Shown: positions 8,821 to 20,164, counted from the stretch's first letter. The stretch is 36,548 bases of DNA from Bacteroidota bacterium (GCA_014190515.1 BJGN01000015.1:1-36548), one strand, 5' to 3'. The notes: a model not told the origin generated them from the letters alone. Made by a program: numbers and translations.

Positions 8821-9870
8821 TTAATCTCCTTGTTCCAATGGCTTTATTTTCTGTCTCCAGTACTTTTCCGCTTTTGTCCCTATGAACCAAAATGAAATAC
8901 CCATAAGGGCAAAAAACAAGGCTTTATGCATTGCATTCCAGAAATATTCAAAATAACGGGTGTACATATTCAGCAAAAAGAACAAAAACCCAATGAGTTG
9001 TAATTTATTATCCTGCGATTTGAATCCTCTATATATTGCGAACAGACAAACAATCATAGCAAAAACACCCCAAAAAATCCTACTGAATTGTTGCGTTTTT
9101 TCCCAATGCTCAACATTGGGAACATTCCCGGAAATAGATAAAATCCATAGGAAAAAAAACAACAAAAGGAGGCTAAATAATTGCGAGGAAGGGATAAAAA
9201 GCTGCAGTGCTTTATTATTTTTCAACAGACTGGTAGCGATATATAGCATGAAGGCCAAAACGGTAATCCTGAGTGGGAAATTCATTCCCAGAAAGTAATT
9301 TCCATTGCTGGTCCATTCTTCCGTAAAAGAAACATAACAGGCCACCAAAGAGAACAGCGCTAAAATCCACAAGGGAACAGAACGAAATGAAAAACCTAAC
9401 AAAGCATAACTCAATGTACTCACCGCTAGAATGGTAGTAAACTCAAATTGATTTTTATCAAAAATCTCAAGTAGATAAATGAATGAAAAACTTAGAAAAA
9501 CAGCTCCGAGTAACTGTATAAAGGCAATGGAGAAAGATTTTTGTGGATTTTTATTTTCAAATACCCAGCCAAAATAGAAAGTTACCGCAGATAAAATAGC
9601 AAAGAGAATACTCAAAACAATTTTTGGAGCCTCAAAAATATACGTTATTAGAGAAATAATCCATTTATCAGCGAATAAAGTACCGATGGCAATAACAATA
9701 GAAGCAATAGCCAGCCAAAAAGAATATTTTGACACTTTAGCCCAGTCAATTTCCTGAACGGTATCAAATGCTTTTAATTTATTTGCCGTATCAACATCAA
9801 TCAAATCTGCTTTTTCCCATCCCTCAATGACCTTATTTACGAGAGACTTTTGGTTTTTGTTCAGTTGCAT
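8821..9870 (-). CDS. DUF2157-like polytopic membrane protein
   Basis: A 349-residue integral membrane protein of unknown function. Residues 1-45 are a soluble, helical, charged N-terminal segment (MQLNKNQKSLVNKVIEGWEK, then ADLIDVDTANKLKAF) that matches the N-terminal domain of the DUF2157 family. From about residue 48 there are roughly ten hydrophobic helices (for example YSFWLAIASIVIAIGTLFA, SIAFIQLLGAVFLSFSFIYL, LFSLLLLFFFLWILSIS, ALFFALMGISFWFIGT), with a basic tail at the C-terminus. It is transcribed alone: the gene upstream is divergent and the AraC-like gene lies 113 bases after its stop. Family assignment is by recognition of the N-terminal pattern and topology. Confidence 0.75.
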   Translation of the reverse strand: MQLNKNQKSLVNKVIEGWEKADLIDVDTANKLKAFDTVQEIDWAKVSKYSFWLAIASIVIAIGTLFADKWIISLITYIFEAPKIVLSILFAILSAVTFYFGWVFENKNPQKSFSIAFIQLLGAVFLSFSFIYLLEIFDKNQFEFTTILAVSTLSYALLGFSFRSVPLWILALFSLVACYVSFTEEWTSNGNYFLGMNFPLRITVLAFMLYIATSLLKNNKALQLFIPSSQLFSLLLLFFFLWILSISGNVPNVEHWEKTQQFSRIFWGVFAMIVCLFAIYRGFKSQDNKLQLIGFLFFLLNMYTRYFEYFWNAMHKALFFALMGISFWFIGTKAEKYWRQKIKPLEQGD

Positions 9871-9964
9871 GTCATTTTTTTTTAAATCATTACTTCTGAA
9901 ATATAGGCAAACCTTTCAAATAATCATAATTTACCTTATATTTAACCTGATTAAAAATTAAAAT

Positions 9965-10336
9965 ATGCAATCGAATAAAATATTTATTTCATTTTTCATG
10001 CTGGTTATCACCTTCTCAATTGGGAAGGCTCAATGTAACATAAAAGACTACAGCACCTTCAAAAATGTACTTAGAGTGGACGGTGATTTCGTGCAAACTT
10101 ATGACACTTTCAGGAGAATTTATAAGATTGACGGCCCATTTTTATTGGCCTACAACACTTATAAAAAACAATTGAAATTTGAAGGTGGATTTATCATCAG
10201 ATATTCAGATTTCAAAAAAATCGGTAAGTTAGATGGCGAATATTTAATAGATTACCGAACATTTAAACGCGTTGCTCGATTGGAATGTCCAGGTAAAAAT
10301 AGTGCACTGGCCGCAGCTGCCTATTTTCTGAATTAG
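9965..10336 (+). CDS. Small secreted 17-residue-repeat protein
   Basis: A 123-residue exported protein I cannot assign to a named family. Residues 1-22 form a signal peptide (IFISFFMLVITFSIGKA). From residue 29 to 108 the chain is an exact 17-residue tandem repeat: units at 29-45, 46-62, 63-79, 80-96 and a partial one at 97-108, with consensus Y-x-T-F-K-x-(I/V)-x-K-(I/V/L)-(D/E)-G-x-F-(L/I/V)-x-x. Single cysteines at 24 and 108 bracket the array and could form a disulfide. The alternation of aromatic, basic and D-G turn positions suggests a small beta-solenoid or beta-hairpin stack. The tail is alanine-rich. The PorE-like gene starts 33 bases after its stop on the same strand, so the two probably form an operon. 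A TATATTTA at 9937-9944 is one base off the phylum's -7 element. Confidence 0.8.
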   Translation: MQSNKIFISFFMLVITFSIGKAQCNIKDYSTFKNVLRVDGDFVQTYDTFRRIYKIDGPFLLAYNTYKKQLKFEGGFIIRYSDFKKIGKLDGEYLIDYRTFKRVARLECPGKNSALAAAAYFLN

Positions 10337-10369
10337 AAAAAACTTGATTGCGGGAAGAAAATATAGACT

Positions 10370-12352
10370 ATGAGGTTATTTTTTTTGATCTTTTTCTACA
10401 CATTCTTACAATTTTCCCTACTCCACGGACAACCAACGAGTGACAGTCAGAAAGCCGTTTCCCTCTATCGGAAAGGAGAAGATGCCTTACTGAAAAATAA
10501 ATACAAAACAGCCATTCAGTACTTTAAATTAGCCATAAAATTACAACCCGATCTAGTCGCGGCAGAGAGGGGTATCGGTCTTGGCTATGAAGGCCTGAAC
10601 GACTGGTACGCAGCAAGGCAAATGTATGCCTCCATTATTGAAAAAGCTCCTCAGTTTTCACGTTTACTATACTATCAAATAGGAGAACTCTATTATAAAG
10701 AGGGGAACTACAAGAGAGCTATAAGTTACTTTGAACAGTTTGAAAGATTACAAGGATTACCGCTAATCCAATTTACTGTCAATGGTGAAAAAGAGGAAAT
10801 TTTAGAACGGGAAACCTTAAAAAAATTACCAATTACTTTTCAAGCATGTAGAATGGCTCTGGATAGTTCACATTTGGCCACACAATCGAACGTAATAAAT
10901 CTGGGCAGTTCAATAAATACTACTGCAGATGAATATTTTCCATTTATAACCAATGATCAATTCATTTTGCTTTACACAAAAAGGAAAAATGAAAATAAGG
11001 ATGAAGATTTATTTATTGCCACTAATAATGAAGACAACCAGTGGGGGAATGGTTCGCCTTTTGATAATCAAATAAATACTATTTTCAATGAGGGCATGAG
11101 CACACTGGTAAGAGACGGCCGAACCCTATATTTTACGGCTTGTAATCGCCCAGAAATTAAGGGGCCTTGTGACATCTGGACAGGACAAATAGAAAACGGA
11201 CAAGTCAGAGAAGTAAAGGCTATAGTAGATCATCCTAATTCTGACAGTTGGGAAAGTCAGGCCTGTATTTCCTGCGATGGCCGCGTTTTGTATTTTGCCA
11301 GTAACAGACCTGGTGGACTAGGTGGTACTGATATTTGGGTATCGGTAAAGCAGAAAGATGGAACATGGAGTAATCCCTCTAATCTGGGTGCACCCATAAA
11401 TACGGACAAAGATGAAGAATCTCCATTTATTAGCAATGATGGAAATCGGCTGTTTTTTTCATCAACAGGACATATTGGCTTCGGTGGTCAGGATATTTTT
11501 ATGAGCTCTTTTGATAAATATAGAGGATGGAGCAATGCCTTTAATCTGGGCCCCCAAATAAATAGTCCTTTTGAAGATTTAGGATTTGTCCTTACAGCGG
11601 ACGGACTTTCTGGCTATTTTGCCTCGGACAGACCTGATGGATTTGGAGGTATGGATATTTACAAAGTAAACCTGCAGAGTCAATTAAGAGGAGATTTAAT
11701 CACTTACGTTTATGGAAGCATTAAAGATTCTTTAACGGGAAAGCCTGTTACGGGCACTATAAATTCAACATCATTCCCTCTCGTACAAGTAGATAATCAA
11801 GGCAGGTTTTTTCTATGTGTTCCAGCAAATACGTCATTACCACTTATCATTACTCATCCGGGATATCATAGTCAGACCATAATAAAGGACATACCAGAAT
11901 GGAATAACAGAAAATTCTACCCATTGAAAATTTTGCTTGTTCCAATAGAGTTGCCCCTTCCAGAGGTAGTGAAACCAGAACCTATAGATACCGCTCCCCC
12001 TTTGAGTAGTAATCGCTTCAAAGAATTAAAAAGATATTATCATTCTTTGTATTTTCAGTTTGATAGTGACATCCTGGAAATGGGTGAAAAAGAGAAGTTA
12101 GAGAGTTACATCGCGGGAATACCCTCAAAATTCATACAAAGGGTGGAGATAAACGGCTATGCTGACGACGTGGGCGACTTTAAATACAACTTAGATTTAT
12201 CGGAAAAAAGAGCGAAGGTTGTTTCCTTGTTATTATTGGAAAAGGGGGTTGAAATTAGTAGAATTTCAATGAAAGGTCATGGTGAAATAAAAGATGACCG
12301 ACCGAAACCATTAAACCGGAAGGTTGAGATAAAAATCACCACCTTAGAATAA
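10370..12352 (+). CDS. PorE-like OmpA-family envelope protein (TPR, beta-propeller, CRD, OmpA C-terminal domain)
   Basis: A 660-residue exported protein with the domain order of PorE, a type IX secretion component that links the outer-membrane machinery to peptidoglycan. Residues 1-20 are a signal peptide (FFLIFFYTFLQFSLLHG). Residues about 27-125 are TPR repeats. Residues about 175-435 are a PD40/WD40-like beta-propeller with recurring LYFASNRPGGLGGTDIW and YFASDRPDGFGGMDIY blades. Residues about 443-525 resemble a carboxypeptidase-regulatory-like domain, and about 558-658 are an OmpA C-terminal domain with the binding Asp and Arg region (GYADDVGDFKYNLDLSEKRA) and LNRKVEI near the end. PorE of Porphyromonas is a lipoprotein; here there is no lipobox cysteine, so this may be a paralogue of the same architecture and not the T9SS component itself. 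Confidence 0.85.
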   Translation: MRLFFLIFFYTFLQFSLLHGQPTSDSQKAVSLYRKGEDALLKNKYKTAIQYFKLAIKLQPDLVAAERGIGLGYEGLNDWYAARQMYASIIEKAPQFSRLLYYQIGELYYKEGNYKRAISYFEQFERLQGLPLIQFTVNGEKEEILERETLKKLPITFQACRMALDSSHLATQSNVINLGSSINTTADEYFPFITNDQFILLYTKRKNENKDEDLFIATNNEDNQWGNGSPFDNQINTIFNEGMSTLVRDGRTLYFTACNRPEIKGPCDIWTGQIENGQVREVKAIVDHPNSDSWESQACISCDGRVLYFASNRPGGLGGTDIWVSVKQKDGTWSNPSNLGAPINTDKDEESPFISNDGNRLFFSSTGHIGFGGQDIFMSSFDKYRGWSNAFNLGPQINSPFEDLGFVLTADGLSGYFASDRPDGFGGMDIYKVNLQSQLRGDLITYVYGSIKDSLTGKPVTGTINSTSFPLVQVDNQGRFFLCVPANTSLPLIITHPGYHSQTIIKDIPEWNNRKFYPLKILLVPIELPLPEVVKPEPIDTAPPLSSNRFKELKRYYHSLYFQFDSDILEMGEKEKLESYIAGIPSKFIQRVEINGYADDVGDFKYNLDLSEKRAKVVSLLLLEKGVEISRISMKGHGEIKDDRPKPLNRKVEIKITTLE

Positions 12353-12871
12353 AATTTGCATACAAATTGAAGCATTGATTAGTTCTTTTTTAGAATAACC
12401 AATGTAATAGTAAAATAAATTGAAGGCGTTTAAATTGTATCAGAGTACTTTACAATGAATTAAAAAGGACCATTTATGAAAGTGGGAGGCGTAGCAAAAT
12501 CCTTACCCAAAAAGTACAGACCTTATTAAACAAGCTTTATGAAATAAAGAAACAAATAATTACCTTAAAAAACATTCTTCACCCTGGACAATTTAAACTG
12601 TTTATAGAGTTAACAACTAGTTTCCTATTTACTTACCGGAATTAAATTTTATCAGGTGATATATTTTAATTTGCTTTAACTTATTACGTTACAAACCAGC
12701 ACGAATTAACACCTAAATAAATTATAGTTTAAACATTATCTTTTGTATTCTTAAAAATAAATTATTAGAATCCTAACTCACTAAAATCTTTAGCTAATAC
12801 TTTTATTTTAAATATTTCCTTTTTAAAAATAAAAATCCTATATTCGCAAAAATCTCATAAATTATTTTTCT
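12353..12871. other. 519-base AT-rich intergenic region
   Basis: No convincing gene, RNA or terminator is visible here. A 6-pair A/T-rich inverted repeat directly after the PorE-like stop (12353-12368) lacks a T-run. A 73-codon open frame without ATG runs from 12424 to 12645 on the plus strand, and a 17-codon ATG frame at 12476-12529 overlaps it; neither is well supported. The last 200 bases are very AT-rich and should hold the promoter of the PAP2 gene, though I see no exact TAnnTTTG. Confidence 0.6.
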
Positions 12872-14227
12872 ATGCATTTTAAATTGATAATCAAAAAATT
12901 AAATATTAGCACTATCTTAATAGTTTTACTATTTATCGTTATTTCAAGTTGTCAAAAAGACCCAGAATTTAAGACGCCGCAGACAGCCGAACAACAACCA
13001 CTTACCGTTGCCACCAAATGGTTTGAACAATTTTATGCATTAACAAAAGCATGCCCAGGTTTTACCCCTCCTGTAGCTGCAAGAGCTTTTGGCTATGCGG
13101 GTGTTGCCCTATATGAATCTGTTGTACCAGGCATTCCTACCCATCAATCTTTGGGTACTAAACTAAATGGTTTACCCCAGATGCCTAAACCTATTTTAGG
13201 ACAAAACTATTATTGGCCGGCTTGTGCCAATGCTGCCATGGCACATATAGCTAGAAATTTATATGCAAACATGCCAAATGCCCAACTAGAAGGTGTTAAT
13301 CAGCTAGAAAAGCAGATGGTGGAAACATTTAGTTCGTTTGCCGATATAGAGACACTAAACAGGTCAAAAGTATTTGGCCAATCAGTAGGGGAGGCTATTT
13401 TTGCCTGGTCTGTTATAGATGGAGGACATGAGGGATATAATAAAAATTTCCCTGCAAACTACACTGCGCCCACCGGCCCTGGAAAATGGGTACCTACGGC
13501 ACCATCTTTTCAACGTGCCTTGCAACCGTATTGGGGTTTAAACAGAGAATTTGTAAGTGGAATCATTAATCGATCTCAAACGTTAGCACCCCTTACCTAC
13601 TCCACATCGAAAACCTCTCCCTTTTATTCCCAGGCATTAGAAGTGTACACCGTTACCAGCACACTAAACAAAGACCAAGAGATAATTGCTCATTTCTGGA
13701 GTGATGATCCGGGTATTGGAGGCACTCCTCCTGGGCATAGTATAAACATAGCTTCTCAAATACTGACGAAAGAAAATGCATCCCTGGCACTCGCTGCTGA
13801 AACATACTGTAAGGTTAGTATTGCCGTTGCTGACGCGTTTATTTCTTGTTGGAAATCAAAATATGAATTTAATCTTTTACGTCCTATTACTTATATTCGA
13901 GAAGTTATAGATCCAACCTGGACCCCCATATTGACAACGCCTCCCTTTCCTGAATATTCATCGGGGCATTCTGTCCAGAGCAGTGCCACAGCCCAAGTTC
14001 TAAGTGACCTATTCGGATACAGATATTCCTTTATAGATCGTACCCATGAAATGCGCAATGACATCATTGGAACTCCACGTACATACGCCTCTTTTTATGA
14101 CTATGCAGAGGAAGCAGCCATTTCCAGATTATACGGTGGCATACATTTTCGTGACGGAATTTATTTTGGACTCAAACAAGGTCGTATCATAGGAGAGGCC
14201 GTTGGAGCTCTCCCCTTTAAAAGATAA
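12872..14227 (+). CDS. PAP2/vanadium-dependent haloperoxidase-family lipoprotein
   Basis: A 451-residue envelope lipoprotein: signal peptide with lipobox VISSC, lipidated Cys27. The phosphate/vanadate-binding signature of the acid phosphatase-haloperoxidase superfamily is complete: K330-x6-R337-P (KYEFNLLRP), P-x3-S-G-H366 (PEYSSGHS), and S-R419-x5-H425-x3-D (SRLYGGIHFRD). H425 would be the residue that binds vanadate or forms the phospho-intermediate, and H366 the acid-base. The length and two-part helical layout match bacterial vanadium haloperoxidase-like proteins better than the shorter membrane PAP2 phosphatases. Whether it oxidises halide or hydrolyses phosphate cannot be decided from the motif alone. 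It stands alone on the plus strand, 519 bases after its neighbour, and converges with sucD. Confidence 0.88.
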   Translation: MHFKLIIKKLNISTILIVLLFIVISSCQKDPEFKTPQTAEQQPLTVATKWFEQFYALTKACPGFTPPVAARAFGYAGVALYESVVPGIPTHQSLGTKLNGLPQMPKPILGQNYYWPACANAAMAHIARNLYANMPNAQLEGVNQLEKQMVETFSSFADIETLNRSKVFGQSVGEAIFAWSVIDGGHEGYNKNFPANYTAPTGPGKWVPTAPSFQRALQPYWGLNREFVSGIINRSQTLAPLTYSTSKTSPFYSQALEVYTVTSTLNKDQEIIAHFWSDDPGIGGTPPGHSINIASQILTKENASLALAAETYCKVSIAVADAFISCWKSKYEFNLLRPITYIREVIDPTWTPILTTPPFPEYSSGHSVQSSATAQVLSDLFGYRYSFIDRTHEMRNDIIGTPRTYASFYDYAEEAAISRLYGGIHFRDGIYFGLKQGRIIGEAVGALPFKR

Positions 14228-14638
14228 AAAGCAAACAAGTACGCTTAGAAAATGATTATTTACTCAGTGACTTCGTTAATAACTAAAGTTTCGGATTAAA
14301 GGCTCTATTTATATATATTTCCCAATAAGGAAAAATTCAGCAGTGTAAATTCCATTGTAAAGATATTACTCGATATTCTTAGGCAAAGATTTATATTAAA
14401 ATGTTTAAAGCGAATATACCCAAAACCTGTTCATACATACTTTTAATAAGTTTCATCTGTTTCTTTATTGACTACATTGAAATTGTACCTTTAGGTTAGA
14501 CAAATTAAAGATATTACGAACAAAAATTATGCATTATTAATGGAATATATAATAAATAAATGTTCAAAAAACAATCAACCGAGCCGTTAAAGTAAGGAAC
14601 TATTCTTAAATGGTTATAAGACATTAAACAATCCTTCA
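14228..14638. other. AT-rich convergent intergenic region
   Basis: This stretch lies between the stop of the PAP2 gene and the sucD terminator. I see no gene, tRNA or strong hairpin for the plus-strand transcript. A possible minus-strand frame at 14514-14708 overlaps the sucD terminator, has no family resemblance and is dismissed. Confidence 0.6.
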
Positions 14639-14685
14639 GGAAAAAGAAAAAACCTCCAAACAAGGAATAATCCGATGTTTGGAGG
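14639..14685 (-). terminator. Rho-independent terminator of the carA-eno-divIC-sucD unit
   Basis: A perfect 10-pair stem, arms 14685-14676 and 14662-14653 (CCTCCAAACA / TGTTTGGAGG), encloses a 13-base loop. On the minus strand it is followed by a T-rich run at 14652-14639. It begins 26 bases after the sucD stop codon. Confidence 0.85.
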
Positions 14686-14711
14686 CAGCACCTAAAAAAT
14701 TTAGGCAAAAT

Positions 14712-15584
14712 TTATTTATTCAAAACTCTTTTCATTGTTACACCAATTTCTGCGGGAGAAGAAACAACATGAATACCACATTCTCTCATGATAGCCATTT
14801 TTGCTTCAGCGGTATCTTCAGCGCCACCGATTATCGCACCGGCATGCCCCATTTTTCTACCTTTTGGTGCAGTTTGACCTGCAATAAATCCAACAACAGG
14901 TTTGGTACCATGTTCTTTGATGTAATAAGCAGCTTCAGCTTCCATGCCACCACCAATTTCACCAATCATAATAATCCCTTCCGTTTCTGGATCATTCATA
15001 AGAAGTTCTACGGCTTCCTTGGTAGTTGTTCCAACAATAGGATCACCTCCTATACCTATACAGGTAGATTGACCCATACCCGCCTTTGTAACTTGATCAA
15101 CCGCTTCGTAGGTTAGCGTTCCTGAGCGGGAAACGATACCAATTTTACCTTTTTTATGAATAAAACCTGGCATAATTCCACATTTTGCTTCATCAGGCGT
15201 AATGACACCAGGGCAATTTGGACCTATTAAACGGCAGTCAAAATTTGAAATATAGGCTTTAACCTTAACCATATCTTGTACTGGAATACCTTCAGTAATA
15301 CAAATAATTACTTTGATACCTGCCTCTGCAGCTTCCATTATAGCATCGGCAGCGAAGGGCGGTGGAACAAAAATAACCGTAGTATCAGCGTGCGCCAATG
15401 ACACTGCGTCAGCCACTGTATTGAAAACCGGTTTATCTAAATGATAAGAACCTCCCTTACCCGGGGTTACTCCACCAACAACCTGAGTGCCATAAGCTAT
15501 CATTTGTTCGGCATGAAAAGTACCCTCTTTACCTGTAAAACCCTGAACAATAATCCTAGAGTCTTTATTTACCAAAACAGCCAT
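14712..15584 (-). CDS. sucD: Succinyl-CoA synthetase alpha subunit
   Basis: The 290-residue alpha subunit of the ADP- or GDP-forming succinate-CoA ligase of the citric acid cycle; it carries the CoA-binding Rossmann domain (residues 1-120, [15 protein letters not shown]) and the phosphohistidine loop ([12 protein letters not shown]247, equal to His246 of E. coli). Length matches the family. The beta subunit gene sucC is not in the window, as is common in Bacteroidota. It is the last gene of the unit that includes carA, eno and the divIC-like gene, 36 bases after the latter, and is followed by a strong terminator. Confidence 0.97.
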   Translation of the reverse strand: MAVLVNKDSRIIVQGFTGKEGTFHAEQMIAYGTQVVGGVTPGKGGSYHLDKPVFNTVADAVSLAHADTTVIFVPPPFAADAIMEAAEAGIKVIICITEGIPVQDMVKVKAYISNFDCRLIGPNCPGVITPDEAKCGIMPGFIHKKGKIGIVSRSGTLTYEAVDQVTKAGMGQSTCIGIGGDPIVGTTTKEAVELLMNDPETEGIIMIGEIGGGMEAEAAYYIKEHGTKPVVGFIAGQTAPKGRKMGHAGAIIGGAEDTAEAKMAIMRECGIHVVSSPAEIGVTMKRVLNK

Positions 15585-15620
15585 GTGTTCAATTATATTT
15601 AAAAGCGATAAAATGTAAAC

Positions 15621-15923
15621 CTACTCTTCACTAATAATAAATACGTCCTCTCCCTTTTTACTCATAAAGTACTTTTCGCGAGCGATGGCCTCCCCATTCT
15701 TCTTCAACAATACACTTTCTCTTTTTGCTTCGGTAATTTTATTTGCAAAATTTTCTTTATCGTTTCTAAGTTGATGAATACTTTTGTTTAAACGCCACTG
15801 TTCAAAAAAATTATGCTTATCGAAAATGAAAAGCCAGGAAACAAATACGAAAGCAGTGAAGATATACTTGTTTTGAAGAGGTTTAGGAAGCAACCTTTTA
15901 ATGAAAAACCTTGAGTGAGCCAT
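15621..15923 (-). CDS. Septum formation initiator protein (DivIC/FtsB-like)
   Basis: A 100-residue bitopic membrane protein of the FtsB/DivIC family, which bridges FtsL and FtsQ in the division complex. Residues 1-19 are cytoplasmic and basic, about 20-35 form the single transmembrane helix (YIFTAFVFVSWLFIF), and about 40-80 a coiled coil (LRNDKENFANKITEAKRESV). The conserved C-terminal motif AREKYFMSKKGEDVFII follows; the E-x-Y-x-M-x-K-x-G-E-x-V-F pattern is diagnostic. It begins 11 bases after the eno stop, an arrangement of eno with ftsB/divIC that recurs across bacteria. Confidence 0.88.
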   Translation of the reverse strand: MAHSRFFIKRLLPKPLQNKYIFTAFVFVSWLFIFDKHNFFEQWRLNKSIHQLRNDKENFANKITEAKRESVLLKKNGEAIAREKYFMSKKGEDVFIISEE

Positions 15924-15934
15924 TGATAAATGAT

Positions 15935-18354
<2,420 letters not shown>

Positions 18355-18387
18355 GAATTATAGTAATATAACATCAATAAAACCTCA

Positions 18388-18395
18388 CAAATATA
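18388..18395 (-). promoter_or_regulatory. Possible -7 element of carA promoter
   Basis: On the minus strand this reads TATATTTG, an exact match to the Bacteroidota -7 consensus TAnnTTTG. It lies 33 bases before the carA ATG and downstream of the rplQ terminator-like hairpin. No TTG lies at the usual -33 spacing; the nearest is about 27 bases upstream, so support is modest. Confidence 0.35.
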
Positions 18396-18464
18396 GTATT
18401 ATTAGCTATAAATGATAGGATGCAAACTAATATTTTAAATAAAGAACACTAAAACTTAATACAA

Positions 18465-18511
18465 AAAAGGGTAAAAGTAAAAAGAGGCTATCCAAAATGA
18501 ATAGCCTCTTT
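18465..18511 (-). terminator. Terminator-like hairpin after rplQ
   Basis: A perfect 10-pair stem, arms 18511-18502 and 18490-18481 (AAAGAGGCTA / TAGCCTCTTT), with an 11-base loop. It lies 23 bases after the rplQ stop. The following minus-strand sequence is only moderately T-rich (TTACTTTTACCC, then TTTTTT), so termination may be partial. It marks the likely end of the ribosomal protein cluster. Confidence 0.7.
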
Positions 18512-18534
18512 AATTAATAATTATATATGATAAG

Positions 18535-19044
18535 TTAATCTTTATTTTCTACCTCAGAGGTGTCATCACTTTCTATAACCGCATCTTCTACAACGGCATC
18601 AGAACCTGTCCCTGTTGCGGAACCCTTTCCACGACGACCTCTTCTTCCAGTAGATTTAGCAGCATCAGATTTAATTTTATAGACTTCATTGAAATCAACT
18701 AACTCTATAATAGCAATATCAGCAGCGTCACCTTTTCTGAAACCCAGTTTAACTACCCTTAAATAACCACCTGGTCTATTTGCAATCGCAGGGGCAACGG
18801 TAGAGAACAACTCAATTAATGCCTCTTTATTCTGTAAATAACTAAAGATAACCCTACGATTATGAGTACTATCATCTTTAGATTTAGTAAAAAGCGGCTC
18901 AGCAAAAACTCTTAGAGCTTTAGCCTTAGCTTCCGTTGTAGTAATTCTTTTGTGCATAATCAAAGAAATCGTAAGATTTCTAAGTAACGCTTTTCTGTGA
19001 GCAGATTTCCTGCCTAAATGGTTAAGTTTATTACCGTGATTCAT
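18535..19044 (-). CDS. rplQ: 50S ribosomal protein L17
   Basis: A 169-residue L17; residues 1-120 match the family ([59 protein letters not shown]). Residues about 125-169 are an extension that is first basic (GRRGRRGKG) and then acidic ([21 protein letters not shown]), beyond the E. coli length of 127; such tails are common in the phylum. It is the last gene of the ribosomal cluster, 121 bases after rpoA and followed by a hairpin. Confidence 0.97.
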   Translation of the reverse strand: MNHGNKLNHLGRKSAHRKALLRNLTISLIMHKRITTTEAKAKALRVFAEPLFTKSKDDSTHNRRVIFSYLQNKEALIELFSTVAPAIANRPGGYLRVVKLGFRKGDAADIAIIELVDFNEVYKIKSDAAKSTGRRGRRGKGSATGTGSDAVVEDAVIESDDTSEVENKD

Positions 19045-19165
19045 AAAAAAAAGTTTAACCTCGCATCACTAAATATTGGTTAAGGCTTACGCAATATTCG
19101 GTTAATGCAAAAATAAGAAAGAAGAAGCACCCTATAAAGCCTAGCACTTACCTCTTAAATGATAT

Positions 19166-20164
19166 TTATTCTTCATCCAATTTAAATTTGGCTAAATCCA
19201 TTCCAAAATTGAGACCCTTTTCAACCAAAAGTTCTTCAATTTCCACGAGTGATTTTTTACCAAAATTCCTGAACTTCAATAATTCGTGCGTATCGTAATG
19301 AACAAGTTCAGCCAGGGTATTAATCTTTGCTGCCTTTAAACAGTTATAAGCACGAACAGATAAATCAAGATCTTCTAAAGAAGTTTTCAACAACTTCCGC
19401 ATATGTAGAATATGCTCATCAACAATATTTTCCTCCTTACTTGATGCATCATCAAAGGTGATATTCTCATCAGTAATAAGCATAAGATGTTGAATCATAA
19501 TTCTGGATGCCTCCTTAATAGCTTCTTCAGGGTGAATGGTACCATCCGTCTTGAGATCTATCGTTAACTTCTCATAATCTGTTCTTTGTCCTACCCTGGT
19601 ACTTTCAATCTTGTACGACACATTTTTAATAGGCGTATAGATAGCATCTACAGGTATTACACCAATAGGAGAATCTTTAGTTATAGACTCATCTGCCGGC
19701 ACATAACCTCTACCCTTGGTAATAGTAATTTCTAACTCAAGATTAACCGTAGGTTCCATGCTACAGATTAGCAAGGAGGGATTCATGATTTTGAAATGAC
19801 TAGTGTGTGCCTCAATATCACCAGCTGAAAACGAATTTTTTCCAGAAATGGTCATATAAATTTTATCTCCATCGAACTCGTCTTCGGGAACCAATTTCTT
19901 TAACCTAATCTGTTTTATGTTAAGGATAATCTCGACAACATCTTCAACAACACCAGGTATAGTTGAAAACTCATGATCGACACCCGCAATACGAATGGCA
20001 CTAATCGCATAACCCTCTAAGGAAGATAGAAGTACACGACGTAAGGAGTTACCAACAGTTTGCCCGAAGCCGGGTTCTAATGGTTTAAACTCGAATAAAC
20101 CTTCAAAATCGTTTGATTTTTGCAAAACAATTTTATCAGGCTTTTGAAAATTTAGAATACTCAT
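19166..20164 (-). CDS. rpoA: RNA polymerase alpha subunit
   Basis: A 332-residue alpha subunit. The ATG at 20164 (MSILNFQKPDK) is the start; an in-frame upstream start at 20194 would add ten unconserved residues. The N-terminal dimerisation and beta/beta'-binding domain covers about 1-230 (FEPLEPGFGQTVGNSLRRVL-like, with FKPLEPGFGQTVGNSLRRVL seen). The C-terminal DNA- and activator-binding domain covers about 250-325 and keeps the promoter-contact residues of E. coli R265, N268 and K298 in RAYNCLKAAKINTL and FGKKSLVEIEELL. It follows rpsD by 53 bases. Confidence 0.98.
   Translation of the reverse strand: MSILNFQKPDKIVLQKSNDFEGLFEFKPLEPGFGQTVGNSLRRVLLSSLEGYAISAIRIAGVDHEFSTIPGVVEDVVEIILNIKQIRLKKLVPEDEFDGDKIYMTISGKNSFSAGDIEAHTSHFKIMNPSLLICSMEPTVNLELEITITKGRGYVPADESITKDSPIGVIPVDAIYTPIKNVSYKIESTRVGQRTDYEKLTIDLKTDGTIHPEEAIKEASRIMIQHLMLITDENITFDDASSKEENIVDEHILHMRKLLKTSLEDLDLSVRAYNCLKAAKINTLAELVHYDTHELLKFRNFGKKSLVEIEELLVEKGLNFGMDLAKFKLDEE

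Noticed and set aside
12353-12368. Inverted repeat just after the PorE-like stop codon
   Set aside because: Only six A/T-rich pairs and no T-run, so it is not a credible terminator.
12476-12529. 17-codon ATG frame (MKVGGVAKSLPKKYRPY)
   Set aside because: Too short and without a clear ribosome binding site or neighbour context to support it.
14514-14708. Minus-strand open frame of 64 codons after sucD
   Set aside because: It overlaps the sucD terminator, has a composition typical of translated AT-rich noncoding DNA and resembles no family.
19066-19118. Near-direct repeat AATATTGGTTAA / AATATTCGGTTAA between rpoA and rplQ
   Set aside because: Only two short imperfect copies, no known element and no evident function.
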